Below are positions 26,138-33,833 of a stretch of 64,000 bases of DNA, in pieces (the stretch's first letter is position 1; each line of letters opens with the position of its first letter). The stretch is from Hallerella succinigenes (GTDB lineage Bacteria; Fibrobacterota; Fibrobacteria; Fibrobacterales; Fibrobacteraceae). The notes below the pieces were generated by a model. It had not been told where the DNA came from, ran no database searches, and was given only the letters and a program-made list of their open reading frames with translations. Position numbers and translations under genes: made by a program. The stretch lies in NCBI RefSeq assembly GCF_002797675.1, contig NZ_PGEX01000001.1:1426001-1490000 (forward strand), in the 5' to 3' direction.

Positions 26138-27175
26138 TTAGGCGACCAGAGGAACTGCTGGTCTGTTTGATAAATCTCTGCATTTAGCAGTTTTCAATGT
26201 TGCCAAAACAAAAGTTAAGAAGATGTTCCTTTTCTCCATGTCGCTTTCTTTGGCGTAATTTACAAGGTTATTCCACACAAGATAGTTGTTCAGATACTTG
26301 GTAGAAACACCGTTAAAGCCACGCATAAACCTCTTTAGCTGGCTATGGTAGCTATTGATATGTTGGATATTATAAATGCCTTTCTTGGCTTTGCCAGTCT
26401 TTAACTGCACAAGGTCAATACCATTGGCATTTGTAAATCTCACATAGGAGTTCATCTTGTCCGTAACAAGAGTGGAATTGGTCTTAATCCTACCATCATA
26501 AATATGATGTAAATCTCTTGTAGAAACTCTACCAGTATTCGTAATCTTGGAGATAGACAAGCCATTCCTATTAACCGCACAAGGAACACATACCTTTTCT
26601 TGGGACAAGCCTCTGATATGTGTAGAATGACCACGCTTATGAGCCTTGCGTGGCATAGCAAATGTCTTACTCTTGCTATGATTGCCCTTGTACGAGATGG
26701 CGAAAAAAGTTTCGTCAGCCTCAATAATGCCGTCAAGGGTAACATCGTCTGCCATATTCTGAAGTGCATCCAAAATCTTGTGTCTCCAAAGGAATGCGGT
26801 GTTTCTGTGAATCCCACAAGCAACAGCAGTCTTACGAATGGATAAGCCATTCATCATACAATCAATGTACTGCTCCCACACGGACAAGTCTTTTCTTGTA
26901 CCAGACACAATGGAGTTCGTAGCAATCACGAAGGACTTGCCACAATCCTTACATACATATCGCTGTGTGCCATCTTTACGATGACCATTGCGAACCACAT
27001 GGATACAGCCACAAAGAGGGCATACACGACCATTTGCAAAGCGTTCCTTTGCTACGAAATCTTCAATATTCAAAGACTTTACAAAGGCAGGACTTAAAAG
27101 CATTGTTTTAAGGCTTTCCTGCTCTGCGACAGTCAACTTACCGATAATATCTAATGCGTCTTTGATAGTAGGCAT
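26138..27175 (-). CDS. IS1595-family transposase
   Basis: A 345-residue complete transposase. An N-terminal zinc ribbon (CPLCG and CKDCG) is followed by an HTH (SIRKTAVACGIHRNTAFLWRH, near residue 105) and a DDE-type core. Acidic positions are visible in IIEADETFF and TLVTDKMNSY, and the third region is HINSYHSQLKRFMRGF. The start is ATG 27,175, nine bases after GGAGG. The leader runs to the element end at 27,263. lnu(C) follows 23 bases after its stop. No frameshift is present, so it should be active. Confidence 0.9.
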   Translation of the reverse strand: MPTIKDALDIIGKLTVAEQESLKTMLLSPAFVKSLNIEDFVAKERFANGRVCPLCGCIHVVRNGHRKDGTQRYVCKDCGKSFVIATNSIVSGTRKDLSVWEQYIDCMMNGLSIRKTAVACGIHRNTAFLWRHKILDALQNMADDVTLDGIIEADETFFAISYKGNHSKSKTFAMPRKAHKRGHSTHIRGLSQEKVCVPCAVNRNGLSISKITNTGRVSTRDLHHIYDGRIKTNSTLVTDKMNSYVRFTNANGIDLVQLKTGKAKKGIYNIQHINSYHSQLKRFMRGFNGVSTKYLNNYLVWNNLVNYAKESDMEKRNIFLTFVLATLKTAKCRDLSNRPAVPLVA

Positions 27176-27263
27176 ATCCAATTACCTCCTTCGGTGGTAC
27201 TGTTTCTTACTATTATTATACGCTATTTCTCGTCAAAAATCAACCATTTGTTGTGACAGAGCC

Positions 27264-27271
27264 TTATAAAT
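27264..27271. repeat. Target-site duplication, right
   Basis: TTATAAAT, identical to 25,531-25,538, directly after the last base of the element and next to the yidC terminator T tract. Confidence 0.85.
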
Positions 27272-27299
27272 AAAAAAAGGACTGGCGAATTGCCAGTCC
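27272..27299 (-). terminator. Terminator of the rpmH-rnpA-yidD-yidC operon
   Basis: GGACTGGC and GCCAGTCC pair perfectly around GAATT, followed on the minus strand by seven T. The transposon inserted immediately beyond it, so the terminator is preserved. Confidence 0.88.
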
Positions 27300-27321
27300 G
27301 ATTTCCAAAAGACCGTGTGAA

Positions 27322-29175
27322 TTACTTTTTCTTCACAATGACGGCGTCTTGGACCTTTTTGCCCTTGAGCTTTGTCGATCCCTGTTCTTCTTCAAGACGG
27401 CGGGAACGGTTCACGAGAGCGTACTGTCCAATGCCCCAGAGGTTCGAGACGATCCAGTAGAGCACAAGGCCCGACGGCATCACGGCGCTGAAGAGGAACA
27501 TCATGATCGGCATCATCCAGACCATCATCTTCTGCTGGGCCGGGTCCGTCATCGAAGCCATGGACTGCTTCGTCTGGAAGTAAGTCGTAAACACCATGAT
27601 AATCGGAAGGATTGCGATACCATCCGGCATCACGAACGGAATCGTAATGCCGTTCCAGATTACGTCGGAACGGGAAAGGTCGGTAATCCAGCCCATGAAC
27701 GGCTGACCGCGGAGTTCAATCGCACGACCGAAGACCATGAAGAGACCGAAGAATACCGGCATCTGAATGAGCATCGGGAGGCAGCCGCCCGTGCAGGATG
27801 CCATCGGGTTTACGCCGTTCTTCGCATAGAGTTCCATGATCGCAGCCTGCTTCTTTTGCGGATCGCTGCGGTACTTCACATTGATTTCATCGATCTGCGG
27901 TTTGAGCTTGCTCATGCTACGGGTCGAACGGAGCTGCTTCAAGGTGAGCGGCGTCGTAATGGAACGCACGACGATCGTCAAAAGGATGATGCCCACGCCG
28001 TAATTCGGAATGATCGAGTAGAAGAACTTGAGAAGCCAGAGCAGGAAGCCGCAGATGGCGACGAACCAGACGTCTGCACCGCACCAGGTCCAGCCGCTCA
28101 CGATTATCTTTTCAAATCCGAGATCGAAGCTCTTGATTTCGCTCCAACTCAGCGGAAGAATCATAAAGTCGAAGTCGATCGTTTCGTTGTCGTTCATGTA
28201 ATCGGAAAGCTTGATACGATAAGTTCCCGGATCCTTCGAGTTTTCTTTGTTCGTATCGAAATGTTCAGCCGTCAAAGTGGCTTCGGAAGCTTCCGGATAC
28301 TTGATCACGGCGGCGACGTACTTGCGGCGCATACCTGCCCAAAGAATCTTGCCATCCTTTTCGTTGAACTTTTCTTTTTCGCGGACCGTTTCGCGTTCCA
28401 CGTTCACCATGTCGTTGAAGATCACTTCGCTGAAGAAGTATGCGCCACCGCCAAAGCTTTTGCCCTTCGGGAACTCTTCGGTTTCTTTCATACCGCCGTC
28501 CCAGATGATTTCATAGTCGTTCGGGCGGAATCCTTCGAACTTCACCGACTGCTGAATCGAAACGCCTTTTTGGGTGAAGCTGTAAATACGAATGACCTTG
28601 TTGCCGTTTGGATCGCTAAAGGTAAAGGTCAAAGACTGGTCGCTATCGACGAGAATCTTTTCCGGAGTATTTTCCGGCAGGGCAAAAAGCTGGTTCGAAA
28701 GGTCCACGCCGTCGATCTTGAGACCGAGAGCGCCTTTCGCTGTGTCGGCGATAATTTCCGGATAGGCGCCGGTCGAATCCGGGAGAGCCTTGACGATGAT
28801 GCTCGAAATCTTTGCGCCGAGGTTATCGAAAGTGGCGGTGAAGTGATCGGTTTCGACGGTCACCTTTTTGCGTTCGATCGGCTTCGGAGCTTCGGCGACC
28901 TTGGTCGAATCCTTGGCGGAATCGGTGACCGCGACTTCAGCTGGCTTGCTTGCGGCCGGTGCGAGTGTTGCCGGGACGAGCTTTGTCGAATCGAAAGAGG
29001 TAAGTTCAGGAACCTGGAGGGAGCCGGAGCGAGCCTTTGCCGTTTGGGCGACTTCTGCCTTGGCTCTTTGGGCCGCAGCCTGTTCTTCGGCGCGACTGGT
29101 GGACATTGTCATCGACCAGACGAAAAGACCGACGAGGAGGATGAGACCGATGAGAGTGGAGGGTTTCATTTTCAT
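27322..29175 (-). CDS. yidC: Membrane protein insertase YidC
   Basis: A 617-residue inner-membrane insertase. One N-terminal helix (residues 5-22) precedes a long periplasmic domain with an Ala/Lys-rich linker and a beta-sandwich region (about 100-360). Five C-terminal helices form the catalytic hydrophilic groove. The conserved Arg-containing helix segment is [20 protein letters not shown] near residue 405. [22 protein letters not shown] and the last helix [16 protein letters not shown] are typical. The tail is basic ([16 protein letters not shown]), as in YidC proteins that bind ribosomes. Its start overlaps the yidD stop by four bases (ATGA). It works with SecYEG and alone. Confidence 0.95.
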   Translation of the reverse strand: MKMKPSTLIGLILLVGLFVWSMTMSTSRAEEQAAAQRAKAEVAQTAKARSGSLQVPELTSFDSTKLVPATLAPAASKPAEVAVTDSAKDSTKVAEAPKPIERKKVTVETDHFTATFDNLGAKISSIIVKALPDSTGAYPEIIADTAKGALGLKIDGVDLSNQLFALPENTPEKILVDSDQSLTFTFSDPNGNKVIRIYSFTQKGVSIQQSVKFEGFRPNDYEIIWDGGMKETEEFPKGKSFGGGAYFFSEVIFNDMVNVERETVREKEKFNEKDGKILWAGMRRKYVAAVIKYPEASEATLTAEHFDTNKENSKDPGTYRIKLSDYMNDNETIDFDFMILPLSWSEIKSFDLGFEKIIVSGWTWCGADVWFVAICGFLLWLLKFFYSIIPNYGVGIILLTIVVRSITTPLTLKQLRSTRSMSKLKPQIDEINVKYRSDPQKKQAAIMELYAKNGVNPMASCTGGCLPMLIQMPVFFGLFMVFGRAIELRGQPFMGWITDLSRSDVIWNGITIPFVMPDGIAILPIIMVFTTYFQTKQSMASMTDPAQQKMMVWMMPIMMFLFSAVMPSGLVLYWIVSNLWGIGQYALVNRSRRLEEEQGSTKLKGKKVQDAVIVKKK

Positions 29176-29417
29176 AGTTTTTCTTTCTTAGGCGGTACCG
29201 GGTCGTAACCTCCCCGGCAGAAGGGATTGCAACGTAACACTCGAAAAACTGCAAGATAGAAACCTTTGAAGATTCCGTGTACGCGGATCGCTTCGATTGC
29301 ATACTCAGAACACGTCGGTGTGAATCTGCAGACACCGTGGAAAAAAAACGGATGAACTTTTCGGTAAATACGAATGGGGAAGATCAGGGCCTCTTCCAGG
29401 ACGTGCTGGATGCTCAT
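29172..29417 (-). CDS. yidD: Membrane protein insertion efficiency factor YidD
   Basis: An 81-residue protein of the YidD family. It has the conserved [14 protein letters not shown] segment near residue 33 and [18 protein letters not shown] near residue 60. An amphipathic N-terminal helix is thought to sit at the inner membrane beside YidC. It overlaps both neighbours by four bases (rnpA upstream, yidC downstream), the usual coupled order in bacteria. Confidence 0.95.
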   Translation of the reverse strand: MSIQHVLEEALIFPIRIYRKVHPFFFHGVCRFTPTCSEYAIEAIRVHGIFKGFYLAVFRVLRCNPFCRGGYDPVPPKKEKL

Positions 29418-29752
29418 AGCCAGCCCATTTTTTCAAATAGCTTCTCGGCACTGCGGTGCATACGCTTGGAAGTCATTTCCCCTTCTTTGTCTTTGACGAT
29501 AATCATAGCCCAAACGGGAGCAAGAACGTTTGGAGCCTTCTCGAAGAAGATCGGGCGTAAAATACGACGACAACGGTTCCTGTATACGGCACTGCCATTT
29601 TTTTTGCGTGCTAAAAAACAAAAACGACAAACCCCATCCGGGCTTTCGATCCATTGCATCATCAAGGATGGTGAATGAACTCGTTTTCCGTGGTGGGCGA
29701 TTTGTCGATAATCGGACTCGGATTCGAGTCTAAAAGAGCGGAGACTGGGAAT
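29414..29752 (-). CDS. rnpA: Ribonuclease P protein component, apparent ATT start
   Basis: The protein subunit of RNase P, which assists the catalytic RNA in maturing tRNA 5' ends. The RNA-binding RNR-type motif is [16 protein letters not shown]. The reading frame is open from the in-frame TAA at 29,768-29,770, yet no ATG, GTG or TTG occurs before the TTG at 29,665. That TTG would remove about 29 residues, including [19 protein letters not shown], which aligns with the conserved RnpA N-terminus. The ATT at 29,752 follows AAGG by six bases and gives a family-like 112 residues. I take ATT as the likely start. An upstream sequence error is the main alternative. Confidence 0.8.
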   Translation of the reverse strand: MPSLRSFRLESESDYRQIAHHGKRVHSPSLMMQWIESPDGVCRFCFLARKKNGSAVYRNRCRRILRPIFFEKAPNVLAPVWAMIIVKDKEGEMTSKRMHRSAEKLFEKMGWL

Positions 29753-29760
29753 ACCTAGCC

Positions 29761-29916
29761 TTACTTCTTATAGATGGTATCACTGACCGTGAGACGCTTA
29801 CGGCCCTTAGCGCGGCGACGGCTGAGAACTGCGCGGCCCCAACGATCTTCCATACGAGCGCGGAAGCCATGAGTATTGTGACGCTTGCGGTTGTGCGGCT
29901 GGAATGTTCTTTTCAT
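29761..29916 (-). CDS. rpmH: 50S ribosomal protein L34
   Basis: A 51-residue basic protein beginning [19 protein letters not shown], the universal L34 pattern, with the [11 protein letters not shown] tail. It binds 23S rRNA in the large subunit. It starts the rpmH-rnpA-yidD-yidC operon. Its stop lies eight bases before the rnpA ATT start. A leader hairpin (29,932-29,948) precedes the start. The ORF is too short for many automated length cut-offs. Confidence 0.95.
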   Translation of the reverse strand: MKRTFQPHNRKRHNTHGFRARMEDRWGRAVLSRRRAKGRKRLTVSDTIYKK

Positions 29917-29931
29917 AGTTCTAAACCTTTA

Positions 29932-29948
29932 GGTAACAATAGGTTACC
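29932..29948 (-). promoter_or_regulatory. Inverted repeat in rpmH leader
   Basis: GGTAAC and GTTACC flank a five-base loop about 16 bases before the rpmH start, so it would be in the mRNA leader. Any regulatory role is a guess. Confidence 0.35.
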
Positions 29949-30043
29949 ATTGAAAAAACTTTTTGGAGTCCCAAAAATAACAATATTTCGAAATTTCACA
30001 AGGGAAAGGAGCGGCTCTCTCCTACACAACGGGGTGGATTCCT

Positions 30044-30072
30044 TGTGGATAAATTGTTAAAAATGTGGATTT
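30044..30072 (-). promoter_or_regulatory. DnaA-box-like motifs beside rpmH
   Basis: An exact DnaA box (TTATCCACA on the minus strand) lies at 30,044-30,052. A weaker TGTGGATTT occurs exactly 20 bases further on (30,064-30,072), and a GGTGGATT lies at about 30,031. rpmH is often near the chromosome origin. dnaA and dnaN are not in this window, so origin function is only a possibility. Confidence 0.3.
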
Positions 30073-30168
30073 GTTACAAAAGGCTAGCAAAAGTATGGAA
30101 AGTGGCGGATTCTCGACCACAGGGCCGTTTTTTTAAAAAGGTTCTGGGACAAAATCATTGAAAAAATC

Positions 30169-30196
30169 TTATGCGTTTTTTTATATTTACGCATAA
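30169..30196 (+). promoter_or_regulatory. Inverted repeat upstream of ahcY
   Basis: TTATGCGT and ACGCATAA are perfect 8-bp inverted arms with a 12-base spacer, 31 bases before the ahcY start. The half-site matches the palindromes near 4592 and 4761, but in opposite orientation. It could be an operator or a leader hairpin. Confidence 0.4.
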
Positions 30197-30227
30197 AAAT
30201 AAAACTCAGATCATCCAAGAGGATAAT

Positions 30228-31688
30228 ATGGAATACAAGATTAAGGATATCAACCTGGCTATCGAAGGCCGTAAGGAACTCGATCTCGCCGAAACCGAAA
30301 TGCCGGGCCTCATGGCTCTCCGCAAGGAATATGAAGGGAAAAAACCGCTCGCTGGAGCTCGCATCATGGGCAGCCTCCACATGACGGTGCAGACCGCTAT
30401 CCTTATCGAAACTCTCGTTGACCTTGGCGCAGATGTTCGCTGGGTGAGCTGCAACATTTTCAGTACGCAGGATAACGCTGCTGCTGCAGTCGTCGTCGGT
30501 AAGAAGGGCTCGGTTGAAAATCCGCAGGGTGTTCCGGTGTTCGCTTGGAAAGGTGAATCCCTTGAAGACTATTGGGAAAATACCGCGCGCGCTCTCGTGT
30601 GGCCGGACGGCAAGACCGCCGACTTGATCGTGGACGACGGAGGCGATGCTACGATGCTCGTGACCTGTGGCGCCGAATTTGAAGATGCAGGCAAAGTGCC
30701 GGAATTCAACCCGGAAAAGGATTCCGAAGAATGGGGTGCCTTCCTCGCTACCTGCAAGAAGGTGTTCGACAAGGATCCGAAGCAGTGGACCCGCGCGCGA
30801 GAAGCTTTGAAGGGAGTTTCCGAAGAAACGACAACCGGTGTTCACCGTCTTTATCAGATGGCTCAGGCCAAACGTCTCAAGTTCCCGGCGATTAACGTGA
30901 ACGATTCCGTCACTAAGTCCAAGTTCGATAACCTCTACGGCTGCCGTCATTCCTTGATCGATGGAATCAACCGTGCAACGGACGTGATGATGGCTGGCAA
31001 GATAGCTGTCGTCTGCGGTTACGGCGATGTGGGTAAGGGCTGCGCGCAGTCCCTCCGCGGTCAGGGCGCCCGCGTGATCATCACCGAAATCGACCCGATC
31101 TGCGCTCTCCAGGCTGCCATGGAAGGCTATGAAGTGAAGACCCTCGACGAAGTCGTGAGCATGGCCGACATCTTTGTGACCACCACCGGTAACACCGGCA
31201 TCATCAGCGCATCACAGATGAGCAAGATGAAGCACCGCGCCATCGTCGGTAACATCGGCCACTTCGACAACGAAATCGACATGGCTGGCCTCAAGAAGGT
31301 TCCAGGCATTGTTCGCAACGAAATCAAGCCGCAGTATGATGAATGGATTTTCCCGGATGGCCACAGCATTCTCGTTCTCGCGGAAGGTCGCTTGCTGAAC
31401 CTCGGCTGCGCTACCGGTCACCCGAGCTTTGTGATGAGTGCAAGCTTCACGAACCAGACGATTGCGCAGGTGGACCTCTGGCTTTCCGCAACGGGCAAGC
31501 AGACGGTTTCCGGTCTCAAGTATGAAACCGGTGTCGTGTACACGCTCCCGAAGATCCTCGACGAGAAGGTCGCACGCCTGCACCTTGAAAAACTCGGTGT
31601 TCACCTGACGAAGCTTTCTCAGGCCCAGGCCGACTACATCGGCGTGCCTGTGGAAGGTCCGTACAAGGCAGATCACTACAGATATTAG
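30228..31688 (+). CDS. ahcY: Adenosylhomocysteinase
   Basis: A 486-residue cytosolic enzyme that hydrolyses S-adenosylhomocysteine to adenosine and homocysteine, using tightly bound NAD. The NAD-binding turn is [19 protein letters not shown] near residue 270. Active-site stretches include [14 protein letters not shown] near 222 and [10 protein letters not shown] near 340. The C-terminal KADHYRY contributes to the neighbouring subunit's NAD site. Length includes the insertion found in many bacterial enzymes. ATG 30,228 follows AGAGGATAAT; the frame is open upstream to 30,171 but that part is leader. It links functionally with metY. A terminator follows. Confidence 0.95.
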   Translation: MEYKIKDINLAIEGRKELDLAETEMPGLMALRKEYEGKKPLAGARIMGSLHMTVQTAILIETLVDLGADVRWVSCNIFSTQDNAAAAVVVGKKGSVENPQGVPVFAWKGESLEDYWENTARALVWPDGKTADLIVDDGGDATMLVTCGAEFEDAGKVPEFNPEKDSEEWGAFLATCKKVFDKDPKQWTRAREALKGVSEETTTGVHRLYQMAQAKRLKFPAINVNDSVTKSKFDNLYGCRHSLIDGINRATDVMMAGKIAVVCGYGDVGKGCAQSLRGQGARVIITEIDPICALQAAMEGYEVKTLDEVVSMADIFVTTTGNTGIISASQMSKMKHRAIVGNIGHFDNEIDMAGLKKVPGIVRNEIKPQYDEWIFPDGHSILVLAEGRLLNLGCATGHPSFVMSASFTNQTIAQVDLWLSATGKQTVSGLKYETGVVYTLPKILDEKVARLHLEKLGVHLTKLSQAQADYIGVPVEGPYKADHYRY

Positions 31689-31901
31689 TGATTAGTGGTT
31701 GGTGGTTAGTGGTTAGGAATAACTGCCAACCGCGCGATTGTCATCCCGGCCCCAGTGCCGGAATCACCTTTAAAAAATTTCCCCGTGCAATTAAAATGCG
31801 CGGGGAGTTTTTTTAGGGCGAAGAATCGACAAAATGTCATTTTATCGCCCTGAAGTCATTCAATTGTCATCTCAAAAATTAATGTTTATCAAGTCATTCA
31901 A
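31689..31901. other. Repeat-rich spacer after ahcY
   Basis: The spacer begins with short tandem units of the type TTAGTGGTTGGTGG (31,689-31,715). A GTCATCCCGGCCCCAGTGCC stretch with GGC/GCC arms (31,739-31,770) resembles a dispersed intergenic palindrome. The ahcY terminator follows. Then comes an AT-rich part with TCATTCAAT repeated at about 31,855 and 31,894. I see no gene. Confidence 0.45.
31781..31814 (+). terminator. Terminator after ahcY
   Basis: CCCCGTGCA pairs with TGCGCGGGG around a short AT loop and is followed by a run of seven T. It lies about 95 bases after the ahcY stop. Confidence 0.8.
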
Positions 31902-32027
31902 TCATTGAATTGCCGTTTTTTCTTTCCAGCAATAAATTCTCTGATAAGCAGGTATTTTCAATGTTTTATCAACTAGTACCTGTTTTAATGATAACTGTTC
32001 TAATTCAACTGATTCTTTTGTACTCAT
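31902..32027 (-). pseudogene. DUF262 (GmrSD-type) N-terminal fragment
   Basis: A 41-codon frame starts at ATG 32,027 after AAGAGGGTGAA and stops at 31,902. Its product ends KIPAYQRIYCWKEKTAIQ. The IPxYQRxYxW pattern is the signature N-terminus of DUF262 proteins, the nucleotide-hydrolysing half of GmrSD-type modification-dependent restriction systems. Everything downstream in the gene is missing, so this is a relic of a defence gene. It lies directly before the DUF4143 ATPase end. Confidence 0.6.
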
Positions 32028-32066
32028 TTCACCCTCTTGCTATATTTGTTAATTCGAATAATCCTC

Positions 32067-33404
32067 TCAAACCTCTGTCAACAAAAATCCCATGTACATG
32101 GGCAGCGTGAGCGTTTCACCGTTGCGACCGACATTGTAGTCGCCCAGTTTCAGGGCTTGTTCCACATGGTATTTTTCTTTGTTCTTGAGCACGGTCCGCA
32201 TGGATTTGGCATTCCCGTTTCGAGCCTTGCATTCTACCGGCGTACATTTGCCGCGGTAGCGCATGACAAAATCAAGTTCGACTCCGCTGTCCTTATGATA
32301 GTAATAAAGCTTGCGTCCCATCTTGCCAAATATGTCGGCAATCAGGTTTTCAAAAATGGCTCCCTTGTAACCAAGCAAGTCGCCGCTCAGAATGCTCGAC
32401 TGCGTTCCATCTTCGAGCATAGAAATCAGCAGCCCGATATCAGCCATATAAACCTTGAACTCGCTTGGAATCTTGCTGCCGTCTAAAGGCAGTTCTGTCT
32501 TTTCAATATTATAGCAACGCCGGATGATTCCCGCGTCCTCGATCCATTGCAGGCTTCCGGCGTAATCACGCCCACGACCGCCCTTCTTTACAACGCTATA
32601 CGAAAATTTTTTGTATTCACGCGCAAGTTGCGAGGGGATTGATTCAAAGCATTCGCGAATACGCGCCTTGTCCTCTTTCGCGGCATACTTGACCATGTCG
32701 GCCTTGTATTCGTCAACAATCCGCTTTTGTATGGCTAGTGCCTTGCCAACTAGCCCGCTTTCTAAAAATGTTGTCACCACTTCCGGCATGCCGCCGACAA
32801 TCACATACTGGTTGAGCAGTTCCCTGAATCGATCGTGAATCGCTACATCAACAGGCGTTTCACTTTGCAGACATTCCTTGAGGTAATCGAAATGCATCGG
32901 CTTGATTCCGTTAGCCCAGAGCCATTCCTCAAAATCCATCGGGAACATTTCGACAATGTGTTCGAAACCCACCGGGATAGATGACTCCTGTTCACCCCCC
33001 TTCTCGTCTTTTGTCTTGTAGCCATGCACTCCAAGTAGCGAGCCCGTACACATCACCTCGTATTGACCGTCCAGAAAAAAATACTTGAGGGAACTGCGGG
33101 CCAGCGGGCAATCCTGAATTTCGTCAAACACAAAGCACGTTTCATGGGGCACGATTTCTGCCGCAGGGAGCGCTGCAGAAATGCGCATGATGATAGACGC
33201 TACGGAAACATTGGGTTCGAAGAATTTCTTGTAATCCGGGTGCTCCCGAAAATCCAGGTACACCACGTGCTTGAAATGACTTTCCGCAAAAGCCCTAATG
33301 CTGCTGGTTTTGCCACACTGGCGAACCCCTTTTACCACAAGGGGCTTGTGCTTCGGTTCGTCCAGCCAGTTTTCCAGAATTTGGTCAATTTTTCTCTTAA
33401 ACAC
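32067..33404 (-). CDS. AAA_14 / DUF4143 ATPase
   Basis: A P-loop ATPase of about 445 residues. The N-terminal AAA domain has Walker A GVRQCGKTS and Walker B CFVFDEIQDC. A central helical part and a C-terminal DUF4143 region (restriction-endonuclease-like fold) contain VELDFVMRY and CTPVECKAR, a D...ExK arrangement. The cellular role of this family is unclear. The start is uncertain: a 33-bp tandem duplication repeats GGGCAGGAAAAC-GTG. GTG 33,404 and GTG 33,437 each have the same ribosome-binding site, and a TTG lies at 33,458. I use the innermost because the AAA domain begins there. The C-terminus appears complete. Confidence 0.75.
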   Translation of the reverse strand: MFKRKIDQILENWLDEPKHKPLVVKGVRQCGKTSSIRAFAESHFKHVVYLDFREHPDYKKFFEPNVSVASIIMRISAALPAAEIVPHETCFVFDEIQDCPLARSSLKYFFLDGQYEVMCTGSLLGVHGYKTKDEKGGEQESSIPVGFEHIVEMFPMDFEEWLWANGIKPMHFDYLKECLQSETPVDVAIHDRFRELLNQYVIVGGMPEVVTTFLESGLVGKALAIQKRIVDEYKADMVKYAAKEDKARIRECFESIPSQLAREYKKFSYSVVKKGGRGRDYAGSLQWIEDAGIIRRCYNIEKTELPLDGSKIPSEFKVYMADIGLLISMLEDGTQSSILSGDLLGYKGAIFENLIADIFGKMGRKLYYYHKDSGVELDFVMRYRGKCTPVECKARNGNAKSMRTVLKNKEKYHVEQALKLGDYNVGRNGETLTLPMYMGFLLTEV

Positions 33405-33453
33405 GTTTTCCTGCCCAATTTTTTTATAAACATACACGTTTTCCTGCCCAATT
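33402..33453 (-). repeat. 33-bp tandem duplication covering a translation start
   Basis: The stretch ACGTTTTCCTGCCCAATTTT occurs twice, at a 33-bp offset. On the minus strand each copy contains GGGCAGGAAAAC followed by GTG, so the ribosome-binding site and start codon of the ATPase are duplicated in frame. Confidence 0.7.
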
Positions 33454-33458
33454 TTCAA

Positions 33459-33833
33459 GAAAATTGCACATTTTTACAAAAAACTATTTACTGAGTGTTT
33501 TTGCGGCATTTGATCAGGCGTTTTACCCCCCACTCCTCAAAAACATTCCACCCACTTGCCGCGGGCGAGGGCGTGAATGGGTCCGGGCATTCGGCTGCCT
33601 TCCAGCGCCCAGAACACGAGGTAGCTCGATGCGAGGTCGACCATGTGCATGCAGTACCTGGCAGTCGCGAGGTTGTGCCGTTCGCGGGTTGTTCTTTGTG
33701 CCGAAGACGATGCGTTTCATCACAAATTCTTCATTTGTAAACTTAAATTTACCCAAAATGGGGGGTATTATTAAATTTACATTCATTGAGGAAACGTACT
33801 TATCCACAAAAATCAGCGATGAGGAAAATAAAC
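33459..33833. other. Intergenic region with a decayed coding fragment
   Basis: On the minus strand 33,543-33,715 reads as a coding-like C-terminus (RYCMHMVDLASSYLVFWALEG, then GPIHALARGKWVECF and stop). It lacks a start and an in-frame upstream part, so it is probably a gene fragment of unknown identity. The plus-strand end carries the lipoprotein promoter and an exact TTATCCACA near 33,800. No RNA gene was seen. Confidence 0.35.

Larger units (their letters stand above)
25539..27263 (-). mobile_element. IS1595-type transposon carrying lnu(C) (MTnSag1-like)
   Basis: A complete 1,725-bp element. Ends are GGCTATGTCACAACAAA at 25,539 and, on the other strand, GGCTCTGTCACAACAAA at 27,263. Eight-base target duplications TTATAAAT lie at 25,531-25,538 and 27,264-27,271. 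It contains one transposase and one lincosamide nucleotidyltransferase, both on the minus strand. The size, family and cargo match what I recall of MTnSag1/ISSag10 of Streptococcus agalactiae (about 1.72 kb). It landed between the export operon and the yidC terminator and breaks no gene. An identical transposase end occurs at 1-767. Confidence 0.9.

Noticed and set aside
27349-29208. 619-codon open frame on the plus strand opposite yidC
   Set aside because: Antisense shadow of yidC; no start context or recognisable domain.
30084-30950. 288-codon open frame on the minus strand opposite ahcY
   Set aside because: Antisense shadow, covering the ahcY leader and 5' end; no family resemblance.
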